Positions 37,284 to 46,585 are shown, counted from the first letter of the stretch. The stretch is DNA of 64,000 nt from an uncultured Hymenobacter sp. (GCA_913776615.1 CAJYPK010000005.1:124001-188000); one strand, 5' to 3'. Notes: generated by a model from the letters alone, not told the origin. Translations and numbers: made by a program.

Positions 37284-37663
37284 CACTCAGCTTTAATCCT
37301 GCCTGGCTTTACCTGTTGCTCGCTTCCGTGATGGAGGTGTGCTGGAACTACAGCCTCAAATACACGAGCGTAGCCAAAATAAAGGCCATCGACTGGCCGC
37401 ATTTCTTTTCTTCCTCGGCCGGTATTACGACGTTGGCCCCGGCCATCGGCTACGTGGGTTTTGGGGTGGCCAACGTGTTTTTCTTCTCCAAGGCGCTCAA
37501 CGTTATCCCGGCTTCCACCGCGTTTGCCATCTGGATGGGTATTGCCCTGGTCGGCATCAAGCTCGTGGATACGCTGGTGCTGAAGGAGCCCTTTCAGTGG
37601 GTGCACGTCTTTTACATCGGCTGCATTCTGGTGGGTATTATCGGGCTGAAGCGCACGAGCTGA
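37280..37663 (+). CDS. small multidrug resistance-like transporter
   Basis: 127 residues, four membrane helices. LLLASVMEVCWNYSLKYT contains the essential proton- and substrate-coupling Glu of SMR transporters (Glu14 of EmrE), here at residue 19. AFAIWMGIALVGIKLVDTLVLKEPF and YIGCILVGIIGLKR complete the SMR fold. The TTG start overlaps the upstream stop in TTGA. SMR proteins export quaternary ammonium compounds, guanidinium or, in some cases, lipid-linked sugars; pairing with the desaturase-like gene may hint at a lipid role. Confidence 0.82.
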   Translation: MTLSFNPAWLYLLLASVMEVCWNYSLKYTSVAKIKAIDWPHFFSSSAGITTLAPAIGYVGFGVANVFFFSKALNVIPASTAFAIWMGIALVGIKLVDTLVLKEPFQWVHVFYIGCILVGIIGLKRTS

Positions 37664-37702
37664 GCGGCAGATCTGACTGGTTTAAAGCCGAACCTCTTGT
37701 GG

Positions 37703-37710
37703 TACATTTG
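37703..37710 (+). promoter_or_regulatory. promoter -7 motif
   Basis: TACATTTG matches TAnnTTTG and ends 11 bases before the ATG at 37722. Confidence 0.5.
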
Positions 37711-37721
37711 CTTGGCCAGTA

Positions 37722-38153
37722 ATGGCTAGCATTATGACTAGAGAAGTAGCCAACGCCTTTGGGAAGGTCTTTCTGACAATGACCTACGAGTCCCAGAATA
37801 ATTTGACCTTTAATGTGTGGCAGGGCTACCTCACGCTCGAAAGCATCATGAACGGCTCAAACGTGGGCATCGATTTTCTGGCCCAGAGTCGCTGCCCGTA
37901 CATGCTCAACGACAACACCCGCGTGAGCGGCCCCTGGGACCACGCCGTGGCCTGGATAGCCCAGGACTGGACGCCCCGCGCTATTGCGCTGGGCCTGCGC
38001 TACTTCGCCCACGTAGTCAGCCCCGCCTCGTTTGCCGCTCTCTCAGCCGAGGCGCTGGTGTCGAGCATCGGCGACAAGTTTGAAATGCGCATTTTCGATA
38101 ACCTCGACGCGGCCCGGCAGTGGCTGCGTAGTTGCCAGCAGGCCAGCCACTAG
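37722..38153 (+). CDS. SpoIIAA/STAS-like fold protein of unknown function
   Basis: 143 residues with no signal peptide. The second half, WTPRAIALGLRYFAHVVSPASFAALSAEALVSSIGDKFEMRIFDNLDAARQWLRS, follows the SpoIIAA-like/STAS pattern (alternating strand-helix ending in a helix with xxAxxWL). I do not recognise the N-terminal half. Such proteins are common in Hymenobacter-like genomes. Function unknown; an alternative Met at residue 5 could be the start. Confidence 0.7.
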   Translation: MASIMTREVANAFGKVFLTMTYESQNNLTFNVWQGYLTLESIMNGSNVGIDFLAQSRCPYMLNDNTRVSGPWDHAVAWIAQDWTPRAIALGLRYFAHVVSPASFAALSAEALVSSIGDKFEMRIFDNLDAARQWLRSCQQASH

Positions 38154-38247
38154 CGAAGAATATTGCCCGTGCGGTGGCCGGGCAAAAAGTAGTAGTGAAC
38201 CCGGCGGGTAGTTGCGCGGGCAGCCAGGCTCAACCGTAACTTGCTCC

Positions 38248-41169
38248 ATGCAAAAAATGCTCGCGGGGCTGGCCCTGGCGCTGGCCGCCAGTGGCGCAGC
38301 GGTGGCCCAAAGCCTGCCCATCCTCAGTCAAAACCCGCCCCACCTGCGCTGGCAGGAAATCCGCAGCCCGCACTTCCGGGTGCTGTACCCGGCGGGGCTC
38401 GACACGGCGGCCCAGCGCACGGCCCGCCGGCTGGAGGCCGTGCACGGCCCCGAGGGTGCTACCCTGGGCGTGCAGGCCAAGCCCATCGCGGTGGTGATGC
38501 AAAACCAAACCACGGTGAGCAACGGCTTCGTGACGTTTTTGCCGCGCCACGCCGAGTTTTTCACTACCCCCGAGCAGGGGCAGGGGCTGGGTACCGTGGA
38601 CTGGCTCGACGGGCTGGTGGTACACGAGTTTCGGCACGTCAATCAGTTCGACAAGGCGCGGCAGGGATTTGGCCGGGTGCTGGTGCCGTTGCTGGGCGAG
38701 GGCGGGCTGGGGGTAAGCGCGGTGGGCGTGCCGCAGTGGTTTTTCGAGGGCGACGCGGTGGGGACCGAAACGGCTTTCACCCGCAGCGGGCGCGGGCGCA
38801 TCCCGTACTTCGGCCTGGGCCTGCGGGCCAATTTGCTGGCTGGCCGCCAGTATAATTACCAAAAGGCGGTGAGCGGCTCGCTGCGTGACTACGTGCCCGA
38901 CTGGTACGTGCTGGGCTACTACCTCACCTCCTACGCCAAGGCGCATTACGGGGCCGACGTATGGAGCCGCGCCCTGAGCGAGTACTACCGCTTCCCGTTC
39001 TACCCGTTCTCGTTTTCCAACGGCCTGCGCCGCACTACCGGCCTGCGGGTCGAAGACCTCTACGCCCGCACCATGCGCGAGCTCGACTCGACCTGGCGGG
39101 CCGAGCAGGCAGCCCGGCCCGCGCCCACGCCGGTGCGCGAGCTGGCGGGCCAGGTCGTGACGCCGGTGTTCACCCAGTACCAATACCCGCAGTACGTGAC
39201 CGACAGCACGGTGCTGGCCCTGAAAAGCGGCCTCGGCGACATCGCGCAGCTGGTGCTGCTGGGCCGCCACGGGCGCGAAGAGCGGGTGTTTACCCTGGGC
39301 CAGCAGAATATTCCCGAACTGCTGTCGGTTGGGGGCGGCAAGGCCGTGTGGCCCGAGTTCCGACAGAATCCGCGCTGGGGGCAGAAAGTATATTCCGAGT
39401 TGAAAATACTGGACCTGAAAACCGGCCGCCTGACGCGGCTGGGGCGGGGCCAGCGTTACTCGGCCGCCGCGCTCTCGACCGACGGGGCGCGCATCGTGGC
39501 CGTGCGTACCGACGAGGCGTACCACCACGCGCTCGTGGTGCTGGATGCGGCTACCGGGGCCATTATCCGCACGCTACCCAATCCGCGCAACGACCTTTAC
39601 CAGCAGCCGCGCTTCACGCCTAATGGTCAAGGTATTGTAGTAGTTGCCCTGAGCGCCGCCGGCAAGACCTTGCAGCTTATCGAACCGACTACCGGGGAGG
39701 CGACCAACATCCTGCCCGTGGCCAACGTCAACCTGGCCAACCCGCAGCCGTGGGGCGACTACGTATTTTACAACTCGCCGCAGTCGGGAGTTGATAATAT
39801 TTACGCCGTCAATTCCCGCACGCGCCAAACGTACCAGGTTACCAACCGGCCCACCGGTGCCTACCACGCCGCCGTAGCCCCCGCCGGCCGCCACCTGGCC
39901 CTGCACGATTACCGCGCCACCGGGGCCCGGGTGGTCGAAATGCCCCTGAATCCGGCCACCTGGACGGCGCTACCCAGCGCCGTGCCGCCCGCTGCCCCCG
40001 CGCCCTACGTGGCCGCGCTGGCGGCCGGCGAGCCAGCCGCGGCGCACATTACGGCGCTGCTGGCCTCGCCCGATTCGAGCGGGCCGCGCTACGGGGTGCG
40101 GCGCTACCGGCCGCTGGCTCACGCCTTCCGGGTGTTCAGCTACGGGGTGGTACAGAGCCCCAGCGGCAACGCGGTGAGCGTGGGCGTACGCTCGCAGGAT
40201 TTTCTGAGCACGACCCAGCTCTTCGCGGGCCTCACCTACGACCAGACCGAGCGCACGCTGGCCGCCACCGGCGCGCTCAGCTACCAGGGCCGCTACCCAG
40301 TGCTCGACGTGGAAGCCACCTACGGCGGACGCGACGCCGCCCGCTACGTAGACCGCGCCCTGCCGCTCGACAGCCTGCGCCGCGACCAGTGGCAGTACGC
40401 CCGCCTGCTGGCCGGCGTGCGCATGCCCCTCGTGCTCACGCGCTCCAAGTACTTGCAGGCGCTTACGGTGGGCGCGTACTACCTGCACGAGCGGGTGTTT
40501 AATTACGACCTGCCCGTGCGCAATCGCTCCGAAGTAGGCCCCACCGCGCCCCTGCACGCCGTGCAGACTTCGTTGGCCTACGCCAGCCAGCTCAAGCAGA
40601 GCGCCCGCGACGTGGCCCCGCGCGGCGGCGCTACGCTGCTGGTTACTTACCGTACCACGCCGTTCGATACCCGCTTGCAGGCCAGCCAGGTGGGCGTGCA
40701 GGCGGCGGTGTACGCGCCGGGGCTGGCCCGGCACCACGCGCTGCGCCTGCGCGGTGGCTTTCAGTATCAGCAACAAAATCAGTATAATTTCTCGGCGGCC
40801 ATCTCCTTTCCCCGGGCTGAGACGAGCTACCTCAGCTTCAACCGGCTGGCCGTGGGTAGTGCCGACTACTACCTACCGCTGGCCTTCGTGCATTGGTCGG
40901 TGGGGCGGGTGCTCTACGTGCAGCGCCTGCGCGCCACGGTCTTTGCCGACCTGGCCCAGGGTAGCAGCCTGGTAGGGCTGCGCACCACCACGGGTGCGGT
41001 GGTGAATACGCGGGCCGTGGTCGATTATCAGAACTACGGCGTTGACTTGATGGCGCTGTTCAACGTCTTTCACCTGCGTACGCCCATCGAGGCGGGTATG
41101 CGGGTGGCTTACAGTACTAACCTGCAAGATTGGGTAGTGCAGCCGCTGGCCCTCAACGTGCGGCTGTAA
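38248..41169 (+). CDS. gluzincin-like/beta-propeller/outer-membrane-barrel fusion
   Basis: 973 residues. Signal peptide ends near AVAQS (residue 20). At 126-130 the motif HEFRH matches HExxH, with Glu167 in QWFFEGDAVGTETAF placed like the third zinc ligand of gluzincin peptidases. From about 310 to 610 repeated TolB/WD40-type blades follow (LDLKTGRLTRL, LDAATGAIIRTL, VNSRTRQTYQVTN). Residues about 640-973 are alternating strands ending in WVVQPLALNVRL, typical of an outer-membrane barrel. So a surface-exposed or periplasmic peptidase-like unit anchored by a barrel is suggested. The ATG at 38248 opens the signal peptide. Confidence 0.85.
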   Translation: MQKMLAGLALALAASGAAVAQSLPILSQNPPHLRWQEIRSPHFRVLYPAGLDTAAQRTARRLEAVHGPEGATLGVQAKPIAVVMQNQTTVSNGFVTFLPRHAEFFTTPEQGQGLGTVDWLDGLVVHEFRHVNQFDKARQGFGRVLVPLLGEGGLGVSAVGVPQWFFEGDAVGTETAFTRSGRGRIPYFGLGLRANLLAGRQYNYQKAVSGSLRDYVPDWYVLGYYLTSYAKAHYGADVWSRALSEYYRFPFYPFSFSNGLRRTTGLRVEDLYARTMRELDSTWRAEQAARPAPTPVRELAGQVVTPVFTQYQYPQYVTDSTVLALKSGLGDIAQLVLLGRHGREERVFTLGQQNIPELLSVGGGKAVWPEFRQNPRWGQKVYSELKILDLKTGRLTRLGRGQRYSAAALSTDGARIVAVRTDEAYHHALVVLDAATGAIIRTLPNPRNDLYQQPRFTPNGQGIVVVALSAAGKTLQLIEPTTGEATNILPVANVNLANPQPWGDYVFYNSPQSGVDNIYAVNSRTRQTYQVTNRPTGAYHAAVAPAGRHLALHDYRATGARVVEMPLNPATWTALPSAVPPAAPAPYVAALAAGEPAAAHITALLASPDSSGPRYGVRRYRPLAHAFRVFSYGVVQSPSGNAVSVGVRSQDFLSTTQLFAGLTYDQTERTLAATGALSYQGRYPVLDVEATYGGRDAARYVDRALPLDSLRRDQWQYARLLAGVRMPLVLTRSKYLQALTVGAYYLHERVFNYDLPVRNRSEVGPTAPLHAVQTSLAYASQLKQSARDVAPRGGATLLVTYRTTPFDTRLQASQVGVQAAVYAPGLARHHALRLRGGFQYQQQNQYNFSAAISFPRAETSYLSFNRLAVGSADYYLPLAFVHWSVGRVLYVQRLRATVFADLAQGSSLVGLRTTTGAVVNTRAVVDYQNYGVDLMALFNVFHLRTPIEAGMRVAYSTNLQDWVVQPLALNVRL

Positions 41170-41175
41170 GGCAAT

Positions 41176-41283
41176 GTAGCGTAAGCTTTAGCTTGCGGGC
41201 GAGCGCAGCGAGCAGCCACGTAAGCGAACGTCCCCTGACGTAATTGCTCGCTGCGCTCGCCCACCAGCTAAAGCTTACGCTAC
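41176..41283. repeat. REP-like inverted pair B2
   Basis: Left unit: GTAG then CGTAAGCTTTAGCTTGCG hairpin (41176-41197). Right unit: inverted, ending GCTAC at 41283. A further stem GGGCGAGCGCAGCGAGCA / TGCTCGCTGCGCTCGCCC lies inside. The TTA at 41275-41277 is the stop codon of the minus-strand gene, inside the right unit; the left tip is 6 bases past the stop of the plus-strand gene. Confidence 0.9.
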
Positions 41284-41769
41284 ATCAGACTTGGCAGTGA
41301 AGCGGATAAGGTAAGCCGTTTCCTCGTCCACATCGGCGCGGGCCAGGCTGGATTCGCGAATGAGCAGTACGCTGGCGTAGAGCAGGAGCAGCGCGCCCAT
41401 CACGCTCAGCCCGGCAATAATCCAGGCCCGCGAGATGTTGGTCAGCTCGAAGACGCCAATGCTCAGAATGCTGCCGATGAAGATGCTCAACGTGAGGTGC
41501 AGGCAGTTCATGGCGTGCTGAAGCAGCCGCGCCCGCCGAATGGCGAATAGCAGCTGCTGCGAGAGGTGGCCGTGCTCGGCCGGGTCGGGCGTGGAGGTAG
41601 TGGCCTGCTGCTGATTTTGACGCAAAAGCTGCGCTACCTCGCGCTGCCGGTCGAGGCTGCGGGCCAGCCGCTGCGAGGTGGTGAGAATGAGTGAGCCGCA
41701 GGCCGACACCAGGATGGCCGGCGTGAACATCGCCGAGAGGATGGACAGCGTGCCCGAAAGATTAGCCAT
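41275..41769 (-). CDS. DUF2721 membrane protein
   Basis: 164 residues. N-terminal membrane segment LSAMFTPAILVSACGSLILTTSQRLARSLDRQR, then a polar loop, then two C-terminal segments (LTLSIFIGSILSIGVFEL and AWIIAGLSVMGALLLLYASVLL). The T-S-Q-R-L-x-R-x-x-D-R motif after the first helix is typical of DUF2721. Function unknown. Its last codons and stop are inside the REP-like repeat B2. It follows the NDH-2 gene by 13 bases on the same strand. Confidence 0.9.
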   Translation of the reverse strand: MANLSGTLSILSAMFTPAILVSACGSLILTTSQRLARSLDRQREVAQLLRQNQQQATTSTPDPAEHGHLSQQLLFAIRRARLLQHAMNCLHLTLSIFIGSILSIGVFELTNISRAWIIAGLSVMGALLLLYASVLLIRESSLARADVDEETAYLIRFTAKSDVA

Positions 41770-41782
41770 GCAAGTTCGGGCG

Positions 41783-43114
41783 TCAGACCAGCGGCTTTAC
41801 TTCCAGCTCCTGCTCTTTCAGCGGGGCCTTGGGCTTGCCGATGATGTATCGCATGCCTTTGTCCTGGGTAATGTAATTCCAGGCCCAGGCCACGAATACC
41901 GAGAGGCGATTGCGGAAGCTCACCAAGGCCATGATGTGCACGAAGCTCCAACCCAGCCAGCCCAGCCAGCCGGTGATGTGGAACTGCTTGCCAAAGAGCA
42001 TAATATCCCCCACGGCCCGGTGCCGGCCAATGGTAGCCATCGTCCCCTTATCGTGATACTCGAAGGGTTCCATGGGCTTTTTGGCCAATCGGCGGCGCAG
42101 GTTTTCGGCCAGCAGATGGCCTTGCTGAATGGCGGGCTGCGCCACCTGCGGGTGGCCGTCGGGGTAGTCCTTAGTGGCCATCTGGGCGATGTCGCCGATG
42201 GCAAATACGTTGTCGTAGCCCGCTACTTGGTTGAACTCGTTGACCTGGTAGCGGTTGGATTTGAGGAGCGCACTGGGCTCCAGGCCCGCCACTGGCGCCC
42301 CCGTAACGCCCGCCGCCCAAATGAGCGTGCGCGACACCAGGTGCTCGCCGGTGCTCAGGGTCACGGTGTAGCCGTCGTACGACTTCACCCGACAATCGAG
42401 CCACACCTGCACGCCCATCTCCTGCAAGTATTGCAGCGACTTGGCCGAGGCCTCGGCCGACATGCCCTTGAGCAGCACCGGCCCGCTCTGAACCAGGTGA
42501 ATGTCCATCTGCTTGAGGTCGAGCTCGGGGTAGTCGCGCGGGAAAACGTGGGCGCGTAGCTCGCTCAGCGCGCCGGCCATTTCCACGCCGGTGGGGCCAC
42601 CGCCCACAATGACGAAGTCGAGCATGCTGTTGAGCTTTTCCACGTCGCCGATTTGCAGGGCCTGCTCGAAGTGCGAGAGCAGGGTATTGCGCAGCGCGAT
42701 GGCATCGGTCAGATTCTTGAGCGTAATGGCGTTACGGGCCATCAGCTCGTCGCCGAAGAAGTTGCTCGTAGTGCCGGTAGCCAACACTAGGTAATCGTAG
42801 CGCAGCAGCCCGATGGAAGTTTCCACCACCTGCTCGCTGGCGTCGATAGATTTTACCTCGGCCAGCCGGAAAAAGAAATTCTCCTGCCCGTTCAGGATTT
42901 TGCGAAACGGGGAGATGATGCTGTCGGGGTTGAGGCCGGCCGTGGCTACCTGGTAGAGCAGGGGCCAGAAGCCGTGGTAGTTCTGCTTGTCGATAAGTAC
43001 TACCTGTACCGGCGCGTCGGCCAGCGACTTGGCCAGCTCCAGCCCGCCAAAGCCACCGCCTACAATCACAACGCGGGGCATGCCGAGGTCGGCGATTTTC
43101 GTGAGTCCTTCCAT
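41783..43114 (-). CDS. ndh: type II NADH dehydrogenase (NDH-2)
   Basis: 443 residues. FAD-binding start PRVVIVGGGFGGLELAKSLA, then DKQNYHGFWPLLYQVATAGL, YDYLVLATGTTSNFFGD, the NADH-binding FVIVGGGPTGVEMAGALSEL and LIWAAGVTGAPVAGLEPS, and VFAIGDIAQM, all in the NDH-2 order. It oxidises NADH to reduce quinone on the inner membrane without pumping protons. The C-terminal WLGWLGWSFVHIMALVSFRNRL helix mediates membrane attachment. I choose the ATG at 43114; a second ATG at 43081 is possible. DUF2721 follows in the same direction. Confidence 0.92.
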   Translation of the reverse strand: MEGLTKIADLGMPRVVIVGGGFGGLELAKSLADAPVQVVLIDKQNYHGFWPLLYQVATAGLNPDSIISPFRKILNGQENFFFRLAEVKSIDASEQVVETSIGLLRYDYLVLATGTTSNFFGDELMARNAITLKNLTDAIALRNTLLSHFEQALQIGDVEKLNSMLDFVIVGGGPTGVEMAGALSELRAHVFPRDYPELDLKQMDIHLVQSGPVLLKGMSAEASAKSLQYLQEMGVQVWLDCRVKSYDGYTVTLSTGEHLVSRTLIWAAGVTGAPVAGLEPSALLKSNRYQVNEFNQVAGYDNVFAIGDIAQMATKDYPDGHPQVAQPAIQQGHLLAENLRRRLAKKPMEPFEYHDKGTMATIGRHRAVGDIMLFGKQFHITGWLGWLGWSFVHIMALVSFRNRLSVFVAWAWNYITQDKGMRYIIGKPKAPLKEQELEVKPLV

Positions 43115-43280
43115 AGGGTAAAAATGCGGGCCGGCGAGCTTGCCGCCAGGGGCTAGCCTGCCCATACGGGCGGGGTTGGGTGCGCGTTGGGCTTAGCTCA
43201 ACAGCAAGCACCTAGTGCAACCACTTGGCCCCAACCCAAGTATGAGGTTTCACCTTCCCCTGATTCTTTAGCCTTTTCCC

Positions 43281-43883
43281 ATGAAAAAAATACTCTTAGG
43301 CCTGGCGCTCGCGCTGGGCGGCGGGCTGAGCGCCTGCACCTCGGCCGTCAACGTAGAGCAACGCGCCGACGTCAACTTCGCCAAGTACCGCACCTTCGAC
43401 TTTGCCAATACGGAAGTAAAAACCAGCGGCGATCAGAATCCGCTGCTCAATAGCCCCATTGCGCAAGATCGTATCAAGCAGGCCATTGCCAGCGAGTTGA
43501 CCAAGCGCGGCCTGCGCGAAGTGGATTCCAGCCCCGACATCCTCGTGACCACCCACACCTTCGTGGAGAAGGCCGAGCGTACGGTGTACGACACGTACCC
43601 CGGTCCCAATTACGCCTATCCTTACGCCGTGGGCTACCGGGGTGCCTACCTGCCTATCAACTACGGCTACTGGTATACGCCGGCCTACTACAGCCAGCCG
43701 CGCACCGAGCAGTACCGTGAGGGTACACTCATCATCGACTTTATCGACGCCCGCACCAACAATCTCGTGTGGCGCGGCTCAATGGCAGATGACGTGAACG
43801 ACCCCGCCCGCCTGGGTAGCGAGTTCAGCAAGTCGGCCAAGGATATCCTGGACAAGTTCCCGGTAGCCGAGAAGAAGTCGTAA
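43281..43883 (+). CDS. DUF4136 lipoprotein
   Basis: 200 residues. MKKILLGLALALGGGLSAC is a lipoprotein signal with lipobox LSAC. The mature part has VNFAKYRTFDFAN, the strand pair and IKQAIASELTKRGLREVDSSPDILVTTHTFVEKAERT, then a Tyr/Pro-rich loop and GTLIIDFIDARTNNLVWRGSMADDV, all standard for DUF4136. Function unknown; probably on the outer membrane. A terminator lies about 135 bases later. Confidence 0.92.
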   Translation: MKKILLGLALALGGGLSACTSAVNVEQRADVNFAKYRTFDFANTEVKTSGDQNPLLNSPIAQDRIKQAIASELTKRGLREVDSSPDILVTTHTFVEKAERTVYDTYPGPNYAYPYAVGYRGAYLPINYGYWYTPAYYSQPRTEQYREGTLIIDFIDARTNNLVWRGSMADDVNDPARLGSEFSKSAKDILDKFPVAEKKS

Positions 43884-44016
43884 AGCCCGCTCACTGCCAA
43901 TTTTGAACGTGCTGCCGGCCTTCGGGCGGGCGGCGCGTTTGCAGGGGTTGAGCCTGATACAGTCTTTTACTGGACAGTAATCTGCTCAAAATGCAAAAAA
44001 ATAGCAAAAATAAATA

Positions 44017-44050
44017 AAAGCCCTTGCCGGTAGCGGTAGGGGCTTTTTTC
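44017..44050 (+). terminator. rho-independent terminator
   Basis: AAAAGCCCTTGCC pairs imperfectly with GGTAGGGGCTTTT, followed by TT. It lies in the 315-base gap between the DUF4136 and T9SS genes. The rest of that gap is A/T-rich (44051-44198) with a possible -7 element, ATATTTTG, near 44130, and no gene. Confidence 0.8.
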
Positions 44051-44198
44051 GATATAAAACAGAAAGAAAACAGGATTACAAGCGGTGGGAGAGTAAGTCG
44101 CTGATTTTAATTAAAGTAATATATTTTGTAACGTTGTGGCGATTTACGGCCGGGTTTATCACGCTTCGCTCTCAACACTTTAATTCTTTCCGCATTCT

Positions 44199-45911
44199 AT
44201 GATAAGAACATTTACTAAAGCGAAACACTTTCTTTATCCGGCAGCCTGGTTGGGGCTTACGCTTGCGGGTGGGGTACCAGCCTGGGGGCAGTGTACGAGC
44301 TGCGGCACGGTAGTAGACAGTAATGTGGGGAGCTACACACCCAGCGCGGGTAGTACGGTGTGCATCCCGGCCAACACCACCTACGGGGGCACCATTGAGG
44401 TGACGCAAAACGGGGTGACGATTTGCAACAGCGGTACGTTTACCGGTACGCTCAACGTGGCGGCGGGCGTGACGGGTACGGTCATCAACAACGTGGGTAC
44501 GGTTGCGACCGGTAACCTGCGTATCAATGCCCCGACCGTGCTCAACAACGGTAGCAGCGACGGCGGTGCTACCGTGGCGAGCGGGGCCGGCTGGAGCGGT
44601 TACCTCGGCGGCAACGTCGCCGCTGCCGCCACCATCAACAACTACGCGAGCTGGACGGCCGCCCTGCAGCCCCTGGCCGGCGGTACCATCAACAACCGCC
44701 CCGGTGCCACCTGGGATGCGTATCTGACAACCAGCGCCAACCTGGCCATCACCAACGCTGGCACCTGGAAAACGCAGATTCAGGAGGGGGGCAACAGCCC
44801 GATCATCAGCATCATTCACAACGGTGGTAGCTGGACGGGCGGCCTGGGCGGCGGCAGTGGCTCACTCCGCATCACCAATAATGCTACCTGGACCCAGGGC
44901 TTCAATTTCCCGGGCGGCAGCGCCAACGCCTTTACCGCCGCCGCGGGTAGCACGACCAATCTCAACGGCTACCTGGGCATGGGGGGCACGGTGACGCTCG
45001 TCAACAACGGCACCATGAACCTGCTCAACGGTATGGGTACTATCGGGGCTACGTCGAGCCTGACCATCGGGGCCAGCGGTACCTTCGCCGTCACGGGCGA
45101 CTTCAGCAACGACGGTGCGGTGCTGAACAAGGGGACGTTGACGGCATCAGTCAATTTCTTCAATAACGGTACCGGCACTATCACCGGGCCGGCCGCGCAG
45201 CCACGCGGCCAGGTGCGCGCCGGCAGCTACACCGTGAATAACGGCAGTTTCGGGGCCGATGGCAGCTACCTCGACTTCTGCGACGGGACGCCGCCCTCGC
45301 CGGCCAGCAACGGCTTCGACTCGCGGAGCGGTACCGTGGGAGCCAACGTCACGTTTTGCGCCGCCAGCTCTAGCACCTTGCCCGTTACGCTCACCAGCTT
45401 CACGGCCACGCCGCAGGCCGACGCCGTGCTACTGCGCTGGGCTACGGCTTCGGAGGTGAATAACAAGGAGTTTGTAGTGGAGCGCAGTGCCGATGGCCGT
45501 CGATACCAAGCCCTGCAAACGCTGGCCGGGCGCGGTACGTCGCTCACGGCTAGCACGTATGCTGCTACCGATGCCCAGCCCCTGCCCGGCCTCAGCTACT
45601 ATCGCCTCCGCCAGGTAGACCTCGGCGGCGCTAGCAGCTACTCGCCGACCGTCAGCGTAAGTCGTGCTACGGCCGTTGCCGCCTACCCCAATCCAACGGC
45701 CGACATGCTCACCCTCGACTTACGCGCCCTGCCCGCTGGCCCCTGCGCGGTGCGCCTGCGCAGTCTGCCCGGTCAGGTAGTGCTCGCGCAAACGTTGGCC
45801 GGTGGCCAGGCCCAACTGCTGAATGTAGCGGCGCTGCCTGTCGGTACTTATCTGCTCGAAATGGAGTCGGCTACGCAAGGCCGTAGCGTGCAGCGCATTG
45901 TGAAGCACTAG
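44199..45911 (+). CDS. type IX secretion cargo protein with low-complexity passenger
   Basis: 570 residues. An N-terminal signal segment (AAWLGLTLAGGVPAWGQ) is followed by about 330 residues rich in Gly, Thr, Asn and Ala built from repeated short strands (TVLNNGSSDGG, GSTTNLNGYLGMGGTVTLVN, GTMNLLNGMGTIGATSSLTI), a likely beta-solenoid. From residue about 395, LPVTLTSFTATPQADAVLLRW starts a fibronectin-like region, and AYPNPTADMLTLDL through YLLEMESATQGRSVQRIVKH is a T9SS type A sorting domain. It is therefore likely exported across the outer membrane and attached to the surface. The upstream region is A/T-rich. Confidence 0.9.
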   Translation: MIRTFTKAKHFLYPAAWLGLTLAGGVPAWGQCTSCGTVVDSNVGSYTPSAGSTVCIPANTTYGGTIEVTQNGVTICNSGTFTGTLNVAAGVTGTVINNVGTVATGNLRINAPTVLNNGSSDGGATVASGAGWSGYLGGNVAAAATINNYASWTAALQPLAGGTINNRPGATWDAYLTTSANLAITNAGTWKTQIQEGGNSPIISIIHNGGSWTGGLGGGSGSLRITNNATWTQGFNFPGGSANAFTAAAGSTTNLNGYLGMGGTVTLVNNGTMNLLNGMGTIGATSSLTIGASGTFAVTGDFSNDGAVLNKGTLTASVNFFNNGTGTITGPAAQPRGQVRAGSYTVNNGSFGADGSYLDFCDGTPPSPASNGFDSRSGTVGANVTFCAASSSTLPVTLTSFTATPQADAVLLRWATASEVNNKEFVVERSADGRRYQALQTLAGRGTSLTASTYAATDAQPLPGLSYYRLRQVDLGGASSYSPTVSVSRATAVAAYPNPTADMLTLDLRALPAGPCAVRLRSLPGQVVLAQTLAGGQAQLLNVAALPVGTYLLEMESATQGRSVQRIVKH

Positions 45912-45943
45912 CGGAGACCGTTTGAGCATAGTAAAAGCCCTCT

Positions 45944-45993
45944 TAACCACTACAGTCGACCAGCGCAGCCTGGCGACCGTAGTGGTTTTTTAG
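45944..45993 (+). terminator. terminator of T9SS cargo gene
   Basis: AACCACTACAGTCG pairs with CGACCGTAGTGGTT around a loop with its own small stem, followed by TTTT, about 33 bases past the stop. Confidence 0.85.
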
Positions 45994-46026
45994 CGTTGTA
46001 GATAAGCAGTAGAAGAAAGTGATTAA

Positions 46027-46509
46027 TCAACTACCGGCCCGAAACGGATGACTTCCCCGCGCTAGGCGCTCGGCTAATTCGACGGCGTAGCGGGCGCGGG
46101 TGTCGGGGCGCTTGGCATCGGCTACTTTGCGGGCTATGGCCCGGCGCATGGCCCCGCTGTGCGCCAGAAAGCCAGCCTCGGCCTCGGGCCAGGCGGCTAG
46201 GGCTTCGGCAAGCTCGTCGGGTAGATCTACGTAGTCGGGGTTGGGGTCGGGGGCGAGCGAGAGGTCGATTGCCTGGCCGATGGCTACGCCGAGGCGCTGG
46301 CACAACTCCTTGCGCAGCATGAGGTAGCGCCCGCCACTTTCCCGCGGGAGCAGGCCCAGCCGCTCAGCGTGGCCGTTGAGCGTAGCGACTACCCGCTTGG
46401 TGGTCTTGCCGCCCAGTGCTTGCCAGGCGGCATCGGGTACGACAATAATCTGCGTCGGCATGAAGCTGGGGCCGCCGGCCTCCAGCACCGCACGAAAGGA
46501 AACGGGCAT
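46027..46509 (-). CDS. DUF1905/YdeI-OmdA protein
   Basis: 160 residues. The N-terminal half, FMPTQIIVVPDAAWQALGGKTTKRVVATLNGHAERLGLLPRESGGRYLMLRKELCQRLGVAIGQAIDLSLAPD, matches DUF1905. The C-terminal half, LPDELAEALAAWPEAEAGFLAHSGAMRRAIARKVADAKRPDTRARYAVELAERLA, is the YdeI/OmpD-associated domain. No signal peptide, so cytoplasmic. The family has a stress or antimicrobial-peptide-resistance annotation without a defined mechanism. Stands alone. Confidence 0.87.
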   Translation of the reverse strand: MPVSFRAVLEAGGPSFMPTQIIVVPDAAWQALGGKTTKRVVATLNGHAERLGLLPRESGGRYLMLRKELCQRLGVAIGQAIDLSLAPDPNPDYVDLPDELAEALAAWPEAEAGFLAHSGAMRRAIARKVADAKRPDTRARYAVELAERLARGSHPFRAGS

Positions 46510-46585
46510 ACTATTCGGACGAAAGAATTACGTGTACCTCACTGATTGGCAAAATTTTATTGTGTAAAATTAAGCCCAGTTCGCA

